Positions 16,444 to 24,041 of a stretch of DNA of 33,095 nt are shown here, piece after piece. Source of the DNA: JANRKG01 sp033763635 (GTDB lineage: Bacteria; Cyanobacteriota; Cyanobacteriia; GCF-001939115); the NCBI GenBank assembly GCA_033763635.1, contig JANRKG010000043.1, forward strand, positions 1-33,095, written 5' to 3'. Numbering within the stretch: position 1 is the stretch's first letter; every line of letters begins with the position of its first letter. Under the pieces are notes generated by a model. That model did no database searches. It saw only the letters and a list, made by a program, of their open reading frames with translations, and was not told the DNA's origin. A program made the position numbers and the translations under genes.

Positions 16444-16818
16444 ATGGGTGACGCAAGAAATGTATTGGGAACGCCCCTGGAACTCTGCTGTTCTTCCCCC
16501 ATGACTGGCTTCTACCGGGATGGATTTTGCAACACGGGGGGTGGGGATTTTGGAGCGCATGTTGTGTGTGCCCAAGTCACGGAAGAGTTCTTAATCTTTA
16601 GCCGTGCAAAGGGAAATGACCTGATGACTCCAGTTCCGGCTTTCAACTTTCCGGGCCTGAAACCGGGCGATCGGTGGTGTCTGTGTGCCTCCCGATGGAA
16701 GGAAGCTCTGGATGCCGGAAAAGCGCCCCCCATTCTTCTCTCTGCCACCCATGCCTCTGCACTAGAATATGTGTCGCTCAGTGAACTGAAACAATATGCG
16801 ATCGAGGAAGGGAATTAG
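16444..16818 (+). CDS. DUF2237 protein
   Basis: A 124-residue protein matching the DUF2237 family along its whole length: NVLGTPLELCCSSPMTGFYRDGFCNTGGGDFGAHVVCAQVTEEFLIFSRAKGNDLMTP (spread over residues 6-63), then FNFPGLKPGDRWCLCASRWKEAL and LSATHASALEYVSLSELKQYA. Conserved cysteines (CC, FC, VC and CLC) are numerous, suggesting metal or redox chemistry, but the family has no assigned reaction. The 3' end overlaps the converging ttcA gene by four bases. Confidence 0.88.
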   Translation: MGDARNVLGTPLELCCSSPMTGFYRDGFCNTGGGDFGAHVVCAQVTEEFLIFSRAKGNDLMTPVPAFNFPGLKPGDRWCLCASRWKEALDAGKAPPILLSATHASALEYVSLSELKQYAIEEGN

Positions 16819-17660
16819 TGGGTCATGGGTAATGGGGGCAAGCCCTCACCGACCGATTCCCCATCCACCACCACCTTAAGATTCGCAAAGTCAAATAAGT
16901 TCGCGTCTGCCAGGTGCGAAGGCACCACGTTTTGAATGCTGTGAAACAGGTTTTCGATGCGACCGGGGGATTGTTGTTCCCAGGATTGAAGCATTTGCTT
17001 GATTTGCGATCGTTGCAAGTTTTCTTGAGAGCCACAGAGCGTACAGGGAATCAGGGGAAACTGCCGCAGGGTGGCATAGTGTTGAATGTCTTGCTCAGAG
17101 CAGTAAGCCAGGGGCCGAATCACGATCTGTTCTCCATCATCACTGAGAAGCTTGGGGGGCATGGCCTTGAGCTTTCCCGCATGAAACAGATTGAGAAACA
17201 GGGTTTCGACAATATCGTCCCGATGATGGCCTAAGGCAACTTTGGTTGCCCCTTCTTCCTTGGCAATGCGATAGAGAATGGCACGGCGGAGGCGAGAACA
17301 CAGCCCACACATGGTTTTCCCTTCCGGAATCACCCGTTTCACCACACTGTAGGTATCTTCCTCCACAATGCGATAGGGCACCCCCAACGCATCCAGATAC
17401 TCCGGCAGAACGTGGGCCGGGAACCCAGGTTGTTTCTGATCGAGATTGACGGCCAGCACCTCAAATTGAATTGGGGCACAGCGCTGCAACTGCAAGAGCA
17501 GATCCAGCAGGGTATGGGAATCCTTGCCCCCCGACAGACAGACCATAACCCGATCGCCATCCTCAATCATGCCGTAATCGCGAATGGCACGCCCTACCAG
17601 GCTACGCAGGTGGGTTTGCAGTTTAATAAAGGGCTTCGATCGCTCAACCGCTACGTTCAT
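16815..17660 (-). CDS. ttcA: TtcA-like tRNA 2-thiocytidine biosynthesis protein
   Basis: A 281-residue PP-loop ATPase that thiolates C32 of some tRNAs. The pyrophosphate loop SGGKDS is at residues 43-48, and the cysteines that carry the iron-sulfur cluster appear as MCGLCSRLRR (C118, C121) and PCTLCG (C206, C209), in the layout of the TtcA type. GHHRDDIVETLFLNLFHAGKLKAMPPK is the conserved substrate block. The length is normal. The C-terminal tail is short and low in conservation. It converges on the DUF2237 gene with a 4-base overlap and is followed upstream, after 80 bases, by the alpha/beta hydrolase on the same strand. Confidence 0.9.
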   Translation of the reverse strand: MNVAVERSKPFIKLQTHLRSLVGRAIRDYGMIEDGDRVMVCLSGGKDSHTLLDLLLQLQRCAPIQFEVLAVNLDQKQPGFPAHVLPEYLDALGVPYRIVEEDTYSVVKRVIPEGKTMCGLCSRLRRAILYRIAKEEGATKVALGHHRDDIVETLFLNLFHAGKLKAMPPKLLSDDGEQIVIRPLAYCSEQDIQHYATLRQFPLIPCTLCGSQENLQRSQIKQMLQSWEQQSPGRIENLFHSIQNVVPSHLADANLFDFANLKVVVDGESVGEGLPPLPMTH

Positions 17661-17740
17661 GGGTGATTGGGGGGAATGATACTTGAAAGGCTGTCCTTTG
17701 ATTTTACACCCCCCCTCCTATGAGCTTCCTAGCGAGATGC

Positions 17741-18652
17741 CTATTTGGGCAACTTCCGCAACCAGTCGATCATCAGGGGATTCACGACCTCAGGCCGCTC
17801 ATCATGGGGACAATGGCCCGTTTTGGGGATCGAAACAAACTGGATGGGTGGGATTTGGCTGGGAGTCAGATCATTATGCAGTTGTTGATAGATCTGGGCC
17901 GCACGAATTGGAGTCCAGGGGTCATCTTCTCCCCACAGTACGAGCAGGGGACAGGAGATTTGGGGCAACAACTCGGCGGGAGTAGGCCCAGGGGGAGCCG
18001 TTAACACGGACGCAAACACCCGTTGGGCACCGGGATCGCAGGAGGGGGCATACAGTAGCTCCACGAGTTCGTCGGTGATAGCCTCAGCGTTACGATAGAC
18101 CTGGGTCAGGGTCCGTCGAATGCGGTGCTTTTGCCGAATTTGATTAAACAGGAGGGGACCAACGATCGGCGATTTGACTAGGCGAGTAAAGGTTCCCATC
18201 ACCACTCGCAAAATCGGGTTGAGTTCATCCGGGCGATGGTTTAAGCCCCCTGCACTGTTGAGCAGAATCCCCCCGGCGGCAGTCTCTGGAAACTGGGCGA
18301 TCGTCATCAAACCGATGAGGGCACCAATGGAATTGCCAACCCATACCGTAGGCTGTTGAATATGAGCCATCCAAAAGTCGTGCAGTAGATCAACCCAGAG
18401 ATCTAACGTGTAATCCAGAGCGGGTTTATCAGACGCACCAAACCCTAATAAATCCACTGCAAAGACTTGAAACCCTGCTTTTGCCAGGGCAGGAATGTTC
18501 TTCCGCCAATGACCAATCGAAGCGCCAAACCCATGCACCAGCAACAAGGGCTGCCCTTGACCTGCAACCGTGTATCGGATCTGGTGTCCATTCCAGTTCC
18601 AGATCAGCAGATCGAACGTTGACTGCGGAATCACTTGAGGGCTAACTGTCAT
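17741..18652 (-). CDS. Alpha/beta hydrolase (PPH/chlorophyllase-like clade possible)
   Basis: A 303-residue alpha/beta-fold hydrolase. The oxyanion block LVHGFGAS, the nucleophile S108 in VGNSIGA, D244 in LWGEDDPWTP and H280 in TGHCPHDERP form a full catalytic triad. The overall pattern (GHWRKNIPALA, VDLLGFGASDKP, and the GHCPHDE-P ending) resembles the cyanobacterial and plant pheophytinase/chlorophyll dephytylase group, so chlorophyll-related ester cleavage is possible; the substrate cannot be fixed from sequence. It has its own AT-rich upstream region (18653-18720). It is on the same strand as ttcA. Confidence 0.85.
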   Translation of the reverse strand: MTVSPQVIPQSTFDLLIWNWNGHQIRYTVAGQGQPLLLVHGFGASIGHWRKNIPALAKAGFQVFAVDLLGFGASDKPALDYTLDLWVDLLHDFWMAHIQQPTVWVGNSIGALIGLMTIAQFPETAAGGILLNSAGGLNHRPDELNPILRVVMGTFTRLVKSPIVGPLLFNQIRQKHRIRRTLTQVYRNAEAITDELVELLYAPSCDPGAQRVFASVLTAPPGPTPAELLPQISCPLLVLWGEDDPWTPIRAAQIYQQLHNDLTPSQIPPIQFVSIPKTGHCPHDERPEVVNPLMIDWLRKLPK

Positions 18653-19027
18653 AATGAATATAAATTTTTCTTTATATTCTTATCTTAATGTGTCATTCAT
18701 AAGAAGTATCGTTAAAATTTTCTTTTCTAAATTTTAAGAGCTACCCGTTGTCTCCTTATCCCTTAAGCTCTATCGCTACATCTCCCAAAAGACTTTTTCT
18801 CTAAAGAAAGAAGCTCACTCTTTTAATCCATTAGCAATGATCTACCTAAATTTTTATCAGCCTCGTCAATACGCAGGTCGTGTATGTCAAAAACATTACT
18901 TATTGAATGGGTGATTTTAGCATCGTAAATATCCCTGAAAGCCTCATGGGGCTTCAAATTAGAGGGATGCATCCCTAATTTGGTAGCACTACGATAGGGA
19001 TGACCGATGCAGTGGGTGACGGCTTGA
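18653..19027. other. Gap between hydrolase and sensor kinase, mostly non-coding
   Basis: AT-rich. The left part (18653-18720) is the likely promoter region of the hydrolase. The right part holds two adjacent palindromes (18939-18982) close to the sensor-kinase start. A 70-codon open frame (18823-19035, minus strand) crosses the right part and is discussed separately. No RNA gene was recognised. Confidence 0.5.
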
Positions 19028-19035
19028 ATGGTCAA
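18823..19035 (-). CDS. Possible small protein or gene fragment (weak)
   Basis: A 70-codon frame whose translation starts MTIQAVTHCIGHPYRSATKLGM and looks compositionally like a real protein, but I cannot match it to a family. It overlaps the divergent sensor-kinase start by eight bases and contains the palindromes at 18939-18982, both of which argue against a complete gene. It could be a decayed end of a lost gene. Confidence 0.25.
   Translation of the reverse strand: MTIQAVTHCIGHPYRSATKLGMHPSNLKPHEAFRDIYDAKITHSISNVFDIHDLRIDEADKNLGRSLLMD
18939..18982. promoter_or_regulatory. Paired palindromes upstream of the ethylene-receptor-like kinase
   Basis: AAGCCTCATGGGGCTT (18939-18954) is a 16-bp near-palindrome with one T-G mismatch pair. 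It is followed at once by a 28-base inverted repeat (18955-18982): CAAATT, then AG, then the perfect palindrome AGGGATGCATCCCT (18963-18976), then AATTTG. The two lie 46-89 bases before the kinase start, an operator-like position. Confidence 0.5.
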
Positions 19036-20800
19036 TGAATTAAGTAATTTTTTCTTCTCACAAAGTTACATCCCTCATGGACATTGCTATCTGTGGCAAC
19101 CCAATTTAGTCGGGCTGCATGCCATCTCCGATGCCCTTATTGCCCTGGCCTATTTTTCAATTCCCCTGCTCCTCCTCTATTTTGTGAAGCAGCGCCAGGA
19201 TCTCCCCCTGCAACAACTTTTCTGGTTGTTTGGAGCCTTTATTATTTCCTGCGGTCTGACCCACCTCTTAGAAATCTGGACCCTGTGGCATCCCACTTAC
19301 TGGCTTTCGGGAATGATGAAGGCCATTACGGCGATCGTCTCTCTGTTCACGGCCCTCACCATGGTGGTGCTCTTACCCTCAGCCCTCAGACTTCCTGGCC
19401 CTCTGGATTGGGAGGCTCGGAATCGGGAATTAGAAAAACAAATTCATGAACGGCAGCAGGTACAGGAGGCGCTGTCAAGCAGTGAAAAAGCCCTACGGAG
19501 CTATACGGCCCAACTGCAACAGGCTCTTGAGTTTGATGAAACGCTCAAGCGAATTACAGACAAGGTTCGAGACTCGCTGGATGAAGGGCAGATTTTGCAA
19601 ACTGCAGTCCGGGAATTGGGCGAAGTTTTGGGTGTTCGCGGGTGTAACGCGGCGGTGTATGACCTGGAGACCCAAACTTCGCAGATTTGTTATGAATACA
19701 CCACCTCTTTATTTTCTGATCAGGGTCGCGTCATGCAGATGGCAGCTTACCCAGAGTTGTACCACCAGTTAATCCAGGGCCAGACCTTACAGTTTTGTTC
19801 CATCAAGTACCATCCAGTAAGAGGACGGGTCGTAATGTTAGCCTCTCCTCTCTTTGATGGAGAGGGAGTGCTTGGGGATCTCTGGCTGATTAATGACAAG
19901 GACTATTGTTTTCGGGAAACGGAAGTGCGTCTGGTCCAACAAGTGGCAAACCAGTGTGCGATCGCAATTCGCCAGGCCCGCCTCTACCAGACTGCCCAAG
20001 CTCAGGTAGAGGAACTGGAGCGGATGAACCGACTCAAGGATGACTTTTTGAGTACGGTTTCCCATGAATTACGAACCCCAATGGCAAACATCAAAATGGC
20101 AATCCGCATGTTGAATCTTTCCATGCAACAGACACAGGAGAAGCCCCATCCCTTGCCAGATCACAATAATAAAGTTGCCCGTTACTTAAAAATTCTTCAG
20201 GACGAATGCGATCGTGAAATTACGCTCATTAACGATCTGCTAGACCTGCAACGGCTAGAAGCTCAGCAGCAGCCAATCTTCTTAGAGGTCATCGACCTGC
20301 AAAGCTGGATATCCCGTGTTATTGAGCCATTTCAAGAGCGAATGACCGTCGCTCAACAGACCCTTCAGGTAGAATTGGACCCCGCTACACCCATCTTTGT
20401 GTCCGATATCTCCTGTCTGGAACGAATCCTGGCAGAACTGTTGAATAATGCCTGTAAGTACACCCCTGCCACAGAAACGATTCAAGTAGCCATTCGGCAT
20501 ATTCAGGGCCAGTTAGAATTGAAGGTACAAAATTCAGGGGTAGAAATTCCCCCCAATGAACTCCCTCGGATTTTCGAAAAGTTTTATCGTGTCCCGACCC
20601 CTGACCCCTGGAAAAAAAGCGGTACAGGTCTGGGGCTAACCTTAGTACAAAAACTGGTTCAGGCACTGGGAGGACAAATCACGGTCAGCAGTCAGTCCCA
20701 AATCACCTGCTTCACTGTCCTACTGCCCGATCGCCCTGACCTTGCTCTTGAAGTGTCAGCAACGTTACTTCCCACACGAGCCGAGGTTGAGCATAGCTGA
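19028..20800 (+). CDS. Ethylene-receptor-like membrane histidine kinase (ETR1-type sensor)
   Basis: A 590-residue sensor kinase. The N-terminus has three transmembrane helices forming an ethylene-binding domain: the ETR1 key residues D25, Y32, I62, C65 and H69 correspond to D35, Y42, I72, C75 and H79 here, all with the same +10 offset (SDALIALAYFSIP and FIISCGLTHLLEIW). A coiled-coil linker (about 128-175), a GAF domain (about 180-325), a HisKA domain with phospho-acceptor H346 (STVSHELRTPMANI) and an HATPase domain (NNACKYTP, FEKFYRV, GTGLGLTL) follow. Synechocystis Slr1212 is a characterised relative that binds ethylene through the copper-binding Cys/His pair. There is no receiver gene next to it, so it is an orphan kinase. 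Its last 89 bases overlap the converging holB gene. Confidence 0.93.
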   Translation: MVNELSNFFFSQSYIPHGHCYLWQPNLVGLHAISDALIALAYFSIPLLLLYFVKQRQDLPLQQLFWLFGAFIISCGLTHLLEIWTLWHPTYWLSGMMKAITAIVSLFTALTMVVLLPSALRLPGPLDWEARNRELEKQIHERQQVQEALSSSEKALRSYTAQLQQALEFDETLKRITDKVRDSLDEGQILQTAVRELGEVLGVRGCNAAVYDLETQTSQICYEYTTSLFSDQGRVMQMAAYPELYHQLIQGQTLQFCSIKYHPVRGRVVMLASPLFDGEGVLGDLWLINDKDYCFRETEVRLVQQVANQCAIAIRQARLYQTAQAQVEELERMNRLKDDFLSTVSHELRTPMANIKMAIRMLNLSMQQTQEKPHPLPDHNNKVARYLKILQDECDREITLINDLLDLQRLEAQQQPIFLEVIDLQSWISRVIEPFQERMTVAQQTLQVELDPATPIFVSDISCLERILAELLNNACKYTPATETIQVAIRHIQGQLELKVQNSGVEIPPNELPRIFEKFYRVPTPDPWKKSGTGLGLTLVQKLVQALGGQITVSSQSQITCFTVLLPDRPDLALEVSATLLPTRAEVEHS

Positions 20801-21701
20801 GGAGTTGCTGACGAGTTTTCTCCAGGGTTTGCAGGATGAGCAGAGGCATTGTAGAAACTTGAGCCGATCGCCAGTACCGTTGTTGCAAGTAATCGACGAA
20901 CCACAGTTGGGCTTCTGTATCCAGGGTTGTGCTAATCTGTCGTGCCAGTTCCAGAGCCACTTTAAGGGAGGAAGGAGGTTGCTCCAGGGCAGCCAGCAGA
21001 TCGGGTGAAATTGCCTGAAGCTGTTGCCAGTGAACGATCGCCGCACCAGGACTTCCTTCCGCTAAAGCCAGCACTTCTGAAGACGCTAGGATGGCACCCT
21101 GTCCCATTTGCTGTAGCACCTGAGCCATTGCATCAGAACTCAAGCGATAAAAGGGGATTCGCTGACAGCGGGAAATCAGGGTGGGTAGAAGCGCTTCTAC
21201 CGTGGGAGCGATCAAAATCAAGGTGCCCCGACCTGGTTCTTCCAGGGTTTTCAGGAGACCATTCGCGGCTCCCTCCGCCATCGTTTCAGCCTGATCCAAC
21301 ACGACAACTGCCCGATCGGCTTTGAGGGGCGGACGGCTGAGAAACTGCCCAATCTCCCGCACCTGTTCCAGGCGAATTTGGGGGGGCGATCGGCGTTTGA
21401 GTCCCTGGGCCTCTGCCTCCGCAGCCGTTAACCGTTTTCCCTGATGGAGATAGGTGGGTTCAATCCACAGCAAGTCCGGGGCAACGGGAGGAGTCCCCGT
21501 TGAAGCGCGAAACTGCGCGTCTCCTCCCCCAGAGGGCGACAGTAACAGCTCCACAAAACACCGAGCCGCCAGACTGCGCCCCACTCCAGGCGGACCCGCA
21601 AACAGATAGGCCGGAGCAATGCGATTGCACTCCATCGCCTGGGTCAGCAATTCCTTCGCCTGTTCCTGCCCAATCAGGGGGGCAAATGCCGCAGCTACCA
21701 T
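20712..21701 (-). CDS. holB: DNA polymerase III delta' subunit
   Basis: A 329-residue clamp-loader subunit. The AAA+ core shows FAPLIGQEQAKELLTQAME, a Walker A-like AGPPGVGRSLAA with Arg replacing the catalytic Lys (so ATP hydrolysis is unlikely, as is known for delta'), VVLDQAETMAEGAANGLLKTLEEPG in the Walker B/sensor region, and the SRC motif (LISRCQRIPF). The Cys-rich zinc module found in many relatives is not visible. The C-terminal third is helical, as in other delta' subunits. It overlaps the tmk gene by seven bases at its start, the usual cyanobacterial tmk-holB pair, and converges on the sensor kinase with an 89-base overlap. Confidence 0.9.
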   Translation of the reverse strand: MVAAAFAPLIGQEQAKELLTQAMECNRIAPAYLFAGPPGVGRSLAARCFVELLLSPSGGGDAQFRASTGTPPVAPDLLWIEPTYLHQGKRLTAAEAEAQGLKRRSPPQIRLEQVREIGQFLSRPPLKADRAVVVLDQAETMAEGAANGLLKTLEEPGRGTLILIAPTVEALLPTLISRCQRIPFYRLSSDAMAQVLQQMGQGAILASSEVLALAEGSPGAAIVHWQQLQAISPDLLAALEQPPSSLKVALELARQISTTLDTEAQLWFVDYLQQRYWRSAQVSTMPLLILQTLEKTRQQLLSYAQPRLVWEVTLLTLQEQGQGDRAVGQ

Positions 21702-22360
21702 TGGCGCAAGTATTCTTTCAAAGTTGCTTGAATCTGTTGAGCCACGATCGATGGGCCTGGACTGGCATCAATCGCAACCCGACGATCGGGAGATGCCTGG
21801 GCCAGCGCCCTGTACCCCTGCCGCACCCGTTGATGAAAACTTAGATCCGCCTGTTCAATCCGATCCAAATCTCCCCGTTGGCGAGTTCGGGTCAATCCCT
21901 GCTCCACTTCTAGATCCAACCACAGAGTCAGGTCACTCTGTAACCCCCCCGTTGCAATTCCATTCAGTTGATGAATCAGATCCAGGTCCAATCCGCGACC
22001 ATATCCCTGATAAGCCACTGTGGAATCGATATAACGATCGCACAAAATCCAGGTGCCTTGCTGCAAGAGGGGCTTCAGAAACCCTTCTACATGCTGAGCA
22101 CGATCGGCGGCATACAGTAACAACTCGGTTCGGTCCTGAATCGCTTCCTCGGTGCCCATCCCAGTGAGTAGCAGTTGCCGGAGATGTTGCCCGATCGCCG
22201 TTCCTCCTGGTTCTCGCGTGACAACCACCTGCGGGATCATGGCTTCCTGGGAGAGGATCTCCAATCCCTCTCCTGCACGCAACCACTCCTGCAAGGACTG
22301 AATTTGGGTGGTTTTCCCAGACCCCTCAATACCTTCAAAAACGATAAGTTTTCCTAACAT
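21695..22360 (-). CDS. tmk: Thymidylate kinase (dTMP kinase)
   Basis: A 221-residue enzyme that phosphorylates dTMP to dTDP. The P-loop FEGIEGSGKTTQ (residues 8-19), TREPGGTAIG (dTMP-binding), CDRYIDSTVAYQGYGRGLD (DRY motif) and a lid region with RQRGDLDRIEQ (Arg residues in the lid) are all present. The length is typical. A slight insert after the first helix (GEGLEILSQEAMIPQ) separates the P-loop helix from the REPGG strand. It is translated just before holB, whose start overlaps its stop by seven bases. The ATG at 22360 directly precedes the MLGKLIVFEG start. Confidence 0.94.
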   Translation of the reverse strand: MLGKLIVFEGIEGSGKTTQIQSLQEWLRAGEGLEILSQEAMIPQVVVTREPGGTAIGQHLRQLLLTGMGTEEAIQDRTELLLYAADRAQHVEGFLKPLLQQGTWILCDRYIDSTVAYQGYGRGLDLDLIHQLNGIATGGLQSDLTLWLDLEVEQGLTRTRQRGDLDRIEQADLSFHQRVRQGYRALAQASPDRRVAIDASPGPSIVAQQIQATLKEYLRQW

Positions 22361-22438
22361 CAGTTCTGGGATCTAACTTCTGAATTATCGGTCGTTGCTA
22401 ACAGGCTCCGTTATGATAGGAGGGTTACAAATCCTGGT

Positions 22439-22792
22439 ATGCTTATGGCTCGTTATACCTGCTTATTTACCGTTGCAGTTCCCCTTCAAAACTTGCAAGG
22501 CTTTCTAGCAGAAGTGCTGCAATCTTGCAGTCTAGATATTATTTACCATACAGCCGACTACATGATGGCAAGGGAAATACCGGGGCGGGTGTCTTTTGCT
22601 AAACTGGTCACGGTAGAAGTGTTAATTGACAGAACGACGGCTTCTGATTCCGCAACCCGGATGAGTTTTGTCATTAAAAATGAAGAGTTACCCTTACAAA
22701 TTGATAACCACTGCCGCCAAATGTTCCAGGTTGTTACCCGTGCAGTAACAGAAAGCGGTCATTGGAATCTCATTGAAAGTGTTGCCGGATAA
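22439..22792 (+). CDS. Small conserved protein of unknown function
   Basis: A 117-residue soluble protein (alternative ATG two codons later). The first half is hydrophobic/beta (ARYTCLFTVAVPLQNLQGFLAEVLQSCSLDIIYHTADYMMAREIPG over residues 4-49), and the second contains LVTVEVLIDRTTA and MSFVIKNEELPLQIDNHCRQMF. It looks like a compact alpha/beta domain of the kind found across cyanobacteria, without an assigned function. AGGAGG at 22418-22423 sits 15 bases upstream of the first ATG and 21 from the second, which favours the first. It is divergent from tmk and followed by a repeat-rich gap. Confidence 0.7.
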   Translation: MLMARYTCLFTVAVPLQNLQGFLAEVLQSCSLDIIYHTADYMMAREIPGRVSFAKLVTVEVLIDRTTASDSATRMSFVIKNEELPLQIDNHCRQMFQVVTRAVTESGHWNLIESVAG

Positions 22793-22878
22793 GGAACAGA
22801 TACTCCGTAATACAGAAGATGACTAGTACAGCAGATTAATATAAAGTGGGCGGTTTTGAGCCGTTTTGTTCAAAATTC

Positions 22879-22897
22879 GGGTGGGTTTTGCCCACCC
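22879..22897 (+). terminator. Perfect hairpin after the small conserved gene
   Basis: GGGTGGG (22879-22885) pairs perfectly with CCCACCC (22891-22897) around a TTTTG loop. No T run follows, so termination is possible but not assured. The stem abuts the first 13-bp repeat. Confidence 0.45.
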
Positions 22898-22936
22898 ATC
22901 TAATGCAGCTATCTAATGCAGCTATCTAATGCAGCT
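22898..22936 (+). repeat. Three perfect 13-bp tandem repeats
   Basis: ATCTAATGCAGCT occurs at 22898-22910, 22911-22923 and 22924-22936 without any difference. It starts at the base after a perfect hairpin. Confidence 0.95.
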
Positions 22937-23043
22937 AATGATAGGAATTATTAATCAAAATCTTGCTGAATTCTCTTAACTCTTTTAATGCTGGTGTTCT
23001 ATTCTCAATTTTTATTTTTCTGTTTTTATTCTTCTGTATTCTC

Positions 23044-23102
23044 AAACAAAATTCTTAAACAAAATTCTCAAACAAAATTCTTAAACAAAATTCTTAAACA
23101 AA
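23044..23102 (+). repeat. Four-copy 13-bp tandem repeat plus partial copy
   Basis: AAACAAAATTCTT repeats at 23044, 23057 (last base C), 23070 and 23083, with a partial AAACAAA ending at 23102. It has the same period of 13 as the array 110 bases upstream but a different sequence. Confidence 0.95.
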
Positions 23103-23230
23103 CTGGAAACGCAAAAGATAAAAGACTGAAAGTAAGTTCATCAAAATTTTTTTGTGAAGAAAATTCACAAAAATGAAAGGATTTAAGCAGAAATTCTGTT
23201 CAGACCATCCAACTTTTTATATCAGAAAAT

Positions 23231-23653
23231 CTAATCTTCTGGATCACCTACCATGTTAGGACTGATCAGAGTGATGTCAAACTCGTCTGGAGGCACTGTA
23301 GAAATGGCTTGTTGATCGAGTAGATAGTAAATTGCTCGTACCTGAGGACCAAACACAATTTCATCCTCATTTTGCAAGTTATGAGCTTGCAACTTACGAC
23401 CATTAATCAATAACCCATTCGCACTGGGCTTCCCCTTCAAATTTCCGTCCACAATTCGGTAGTAGTAACTTCCATCTTCATGGGGAAGCTGAACTAGCGT
23501 TGCGTGCCTACGAGAGACGAACTGAGACACCAGACGAATATCACATTTGGGGTCTCTGCCAATCGAATAGACTGGGCTGTTTAAGATAAACTCCCGTCGC
23601 CCTTTGTCATCTTCGATTATTAACAAGTGATTTTGGTGAAGTTCTGAAGCCAT
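23231..23653 (-). CDS. FHA-domain protein
   Basis: A 140-residue protein that is almost entirely one forkhead-associated domain, a module that binds phosphothreonine peptides. The conserved positions are visible in YSIGRDPKCDIRL (Gly-Arg), VSRRHATL (Ser and His) and SANGLLINGRKL (Asn-Gly). The C-terminal 30 residues (QQAISTVPPDEFDITLISPNMV) are acidic and hold Thr residues that could themselves be phosphorylated. It probably reads the output of a Ser/Thr kinase coded elsewhere. It stands alone, with a short repeat in its upstream region (23674-23701). Confidence 0.9.
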   Translation of the reverse strand: MASELHQNHLLIIEDDKGRREFILNSPVYSIGRDPKCDIRLVSQFVSRRHATLVQLPHEDGSYYYRIVDGNLKGKPSANGLLINGRKLQAHNLQNEDEIVFGPQVRAIYYLLDQQAISTVPPDEFDITLISPNMVGDPED

Positions 23654-24041
23654 TGAAGAGCAAATGGTCCAATTAAAAACGGTCTAATAAAAACGGCCTA
23701 ACTAAGAAACGATCCAACTAATCGCGAATCTTAGCAGCAAAAGAAGCAGACGTGAAAACGACAATGAACATTATCTTCATCATGACTGCTGCCGATTTAC
23801 TCTAACATTTATTCTGACATTGTGTAGATTCCGGGAAAAGCCCTGTCAGGGCTGAAGCAGCTTTCTTCTTTCAAAATGTTACAAATTCGGCTAAGAAATA
23901 AACGCTCCTGCTTTGTCCAGTCCTCAGGAGGCAAAGGGCAGAGGGCGGCGGAAAAATGCCGATACCAGGGGCGGTCATTGAGAGGCGTGATTGGGGAACT
24001 CTGAAGCTACGTCCTCTTGAGCATTTCCTGGAGACTTTATT
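23654..24041. other. Gap between FHA and H-NOX genes
   Basis: About 390 bases between divergent genes. It holds a 14-bp near-perfect duplication (23674-23701), a 15-base palindrome AGCCCTGTCAGGGCT (23839-23853), and a ribosome-binding site (GGAG) about eight bases before the H-NOX start. No gene or RNA was recognised. Confidence 0.6.
23674..23701 (+). repeat. 14-bp tandem duplication upstream of the FHA gene
   Basis: TAAAAACGGTCTAA (23674-23687) is repeated at 23688-23701 with one change (GGCC for GGTC). A more degenerate third copy (AAGAAACGATCCAAC) follows. Confidence 0.8.

Larger units (their letters stand above)
22793..23230. other. Repeat-rich gap with no supported gene
   Basis: About 440 bases, AT-rich. 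It holds a perfect hairpin (22879-22897), three 13-bp direct repeats (22898-22936), a T-rich stretch (about 22995-23040) and four 13-bp repeats (23044-23095). The single open frame across it (22988-23176) is made largely of the repeat and is not credible as a gene. Confidence 0.7.

Noticed and set aside
22988..23176. 62-codon open frame
   Set aside because: It runs through the 13-bp tandem repeat, whose period breaks any coding phase, and is very rich in Lys, Phe and Asn from AT-rich sequence; no ribosome-binding site.
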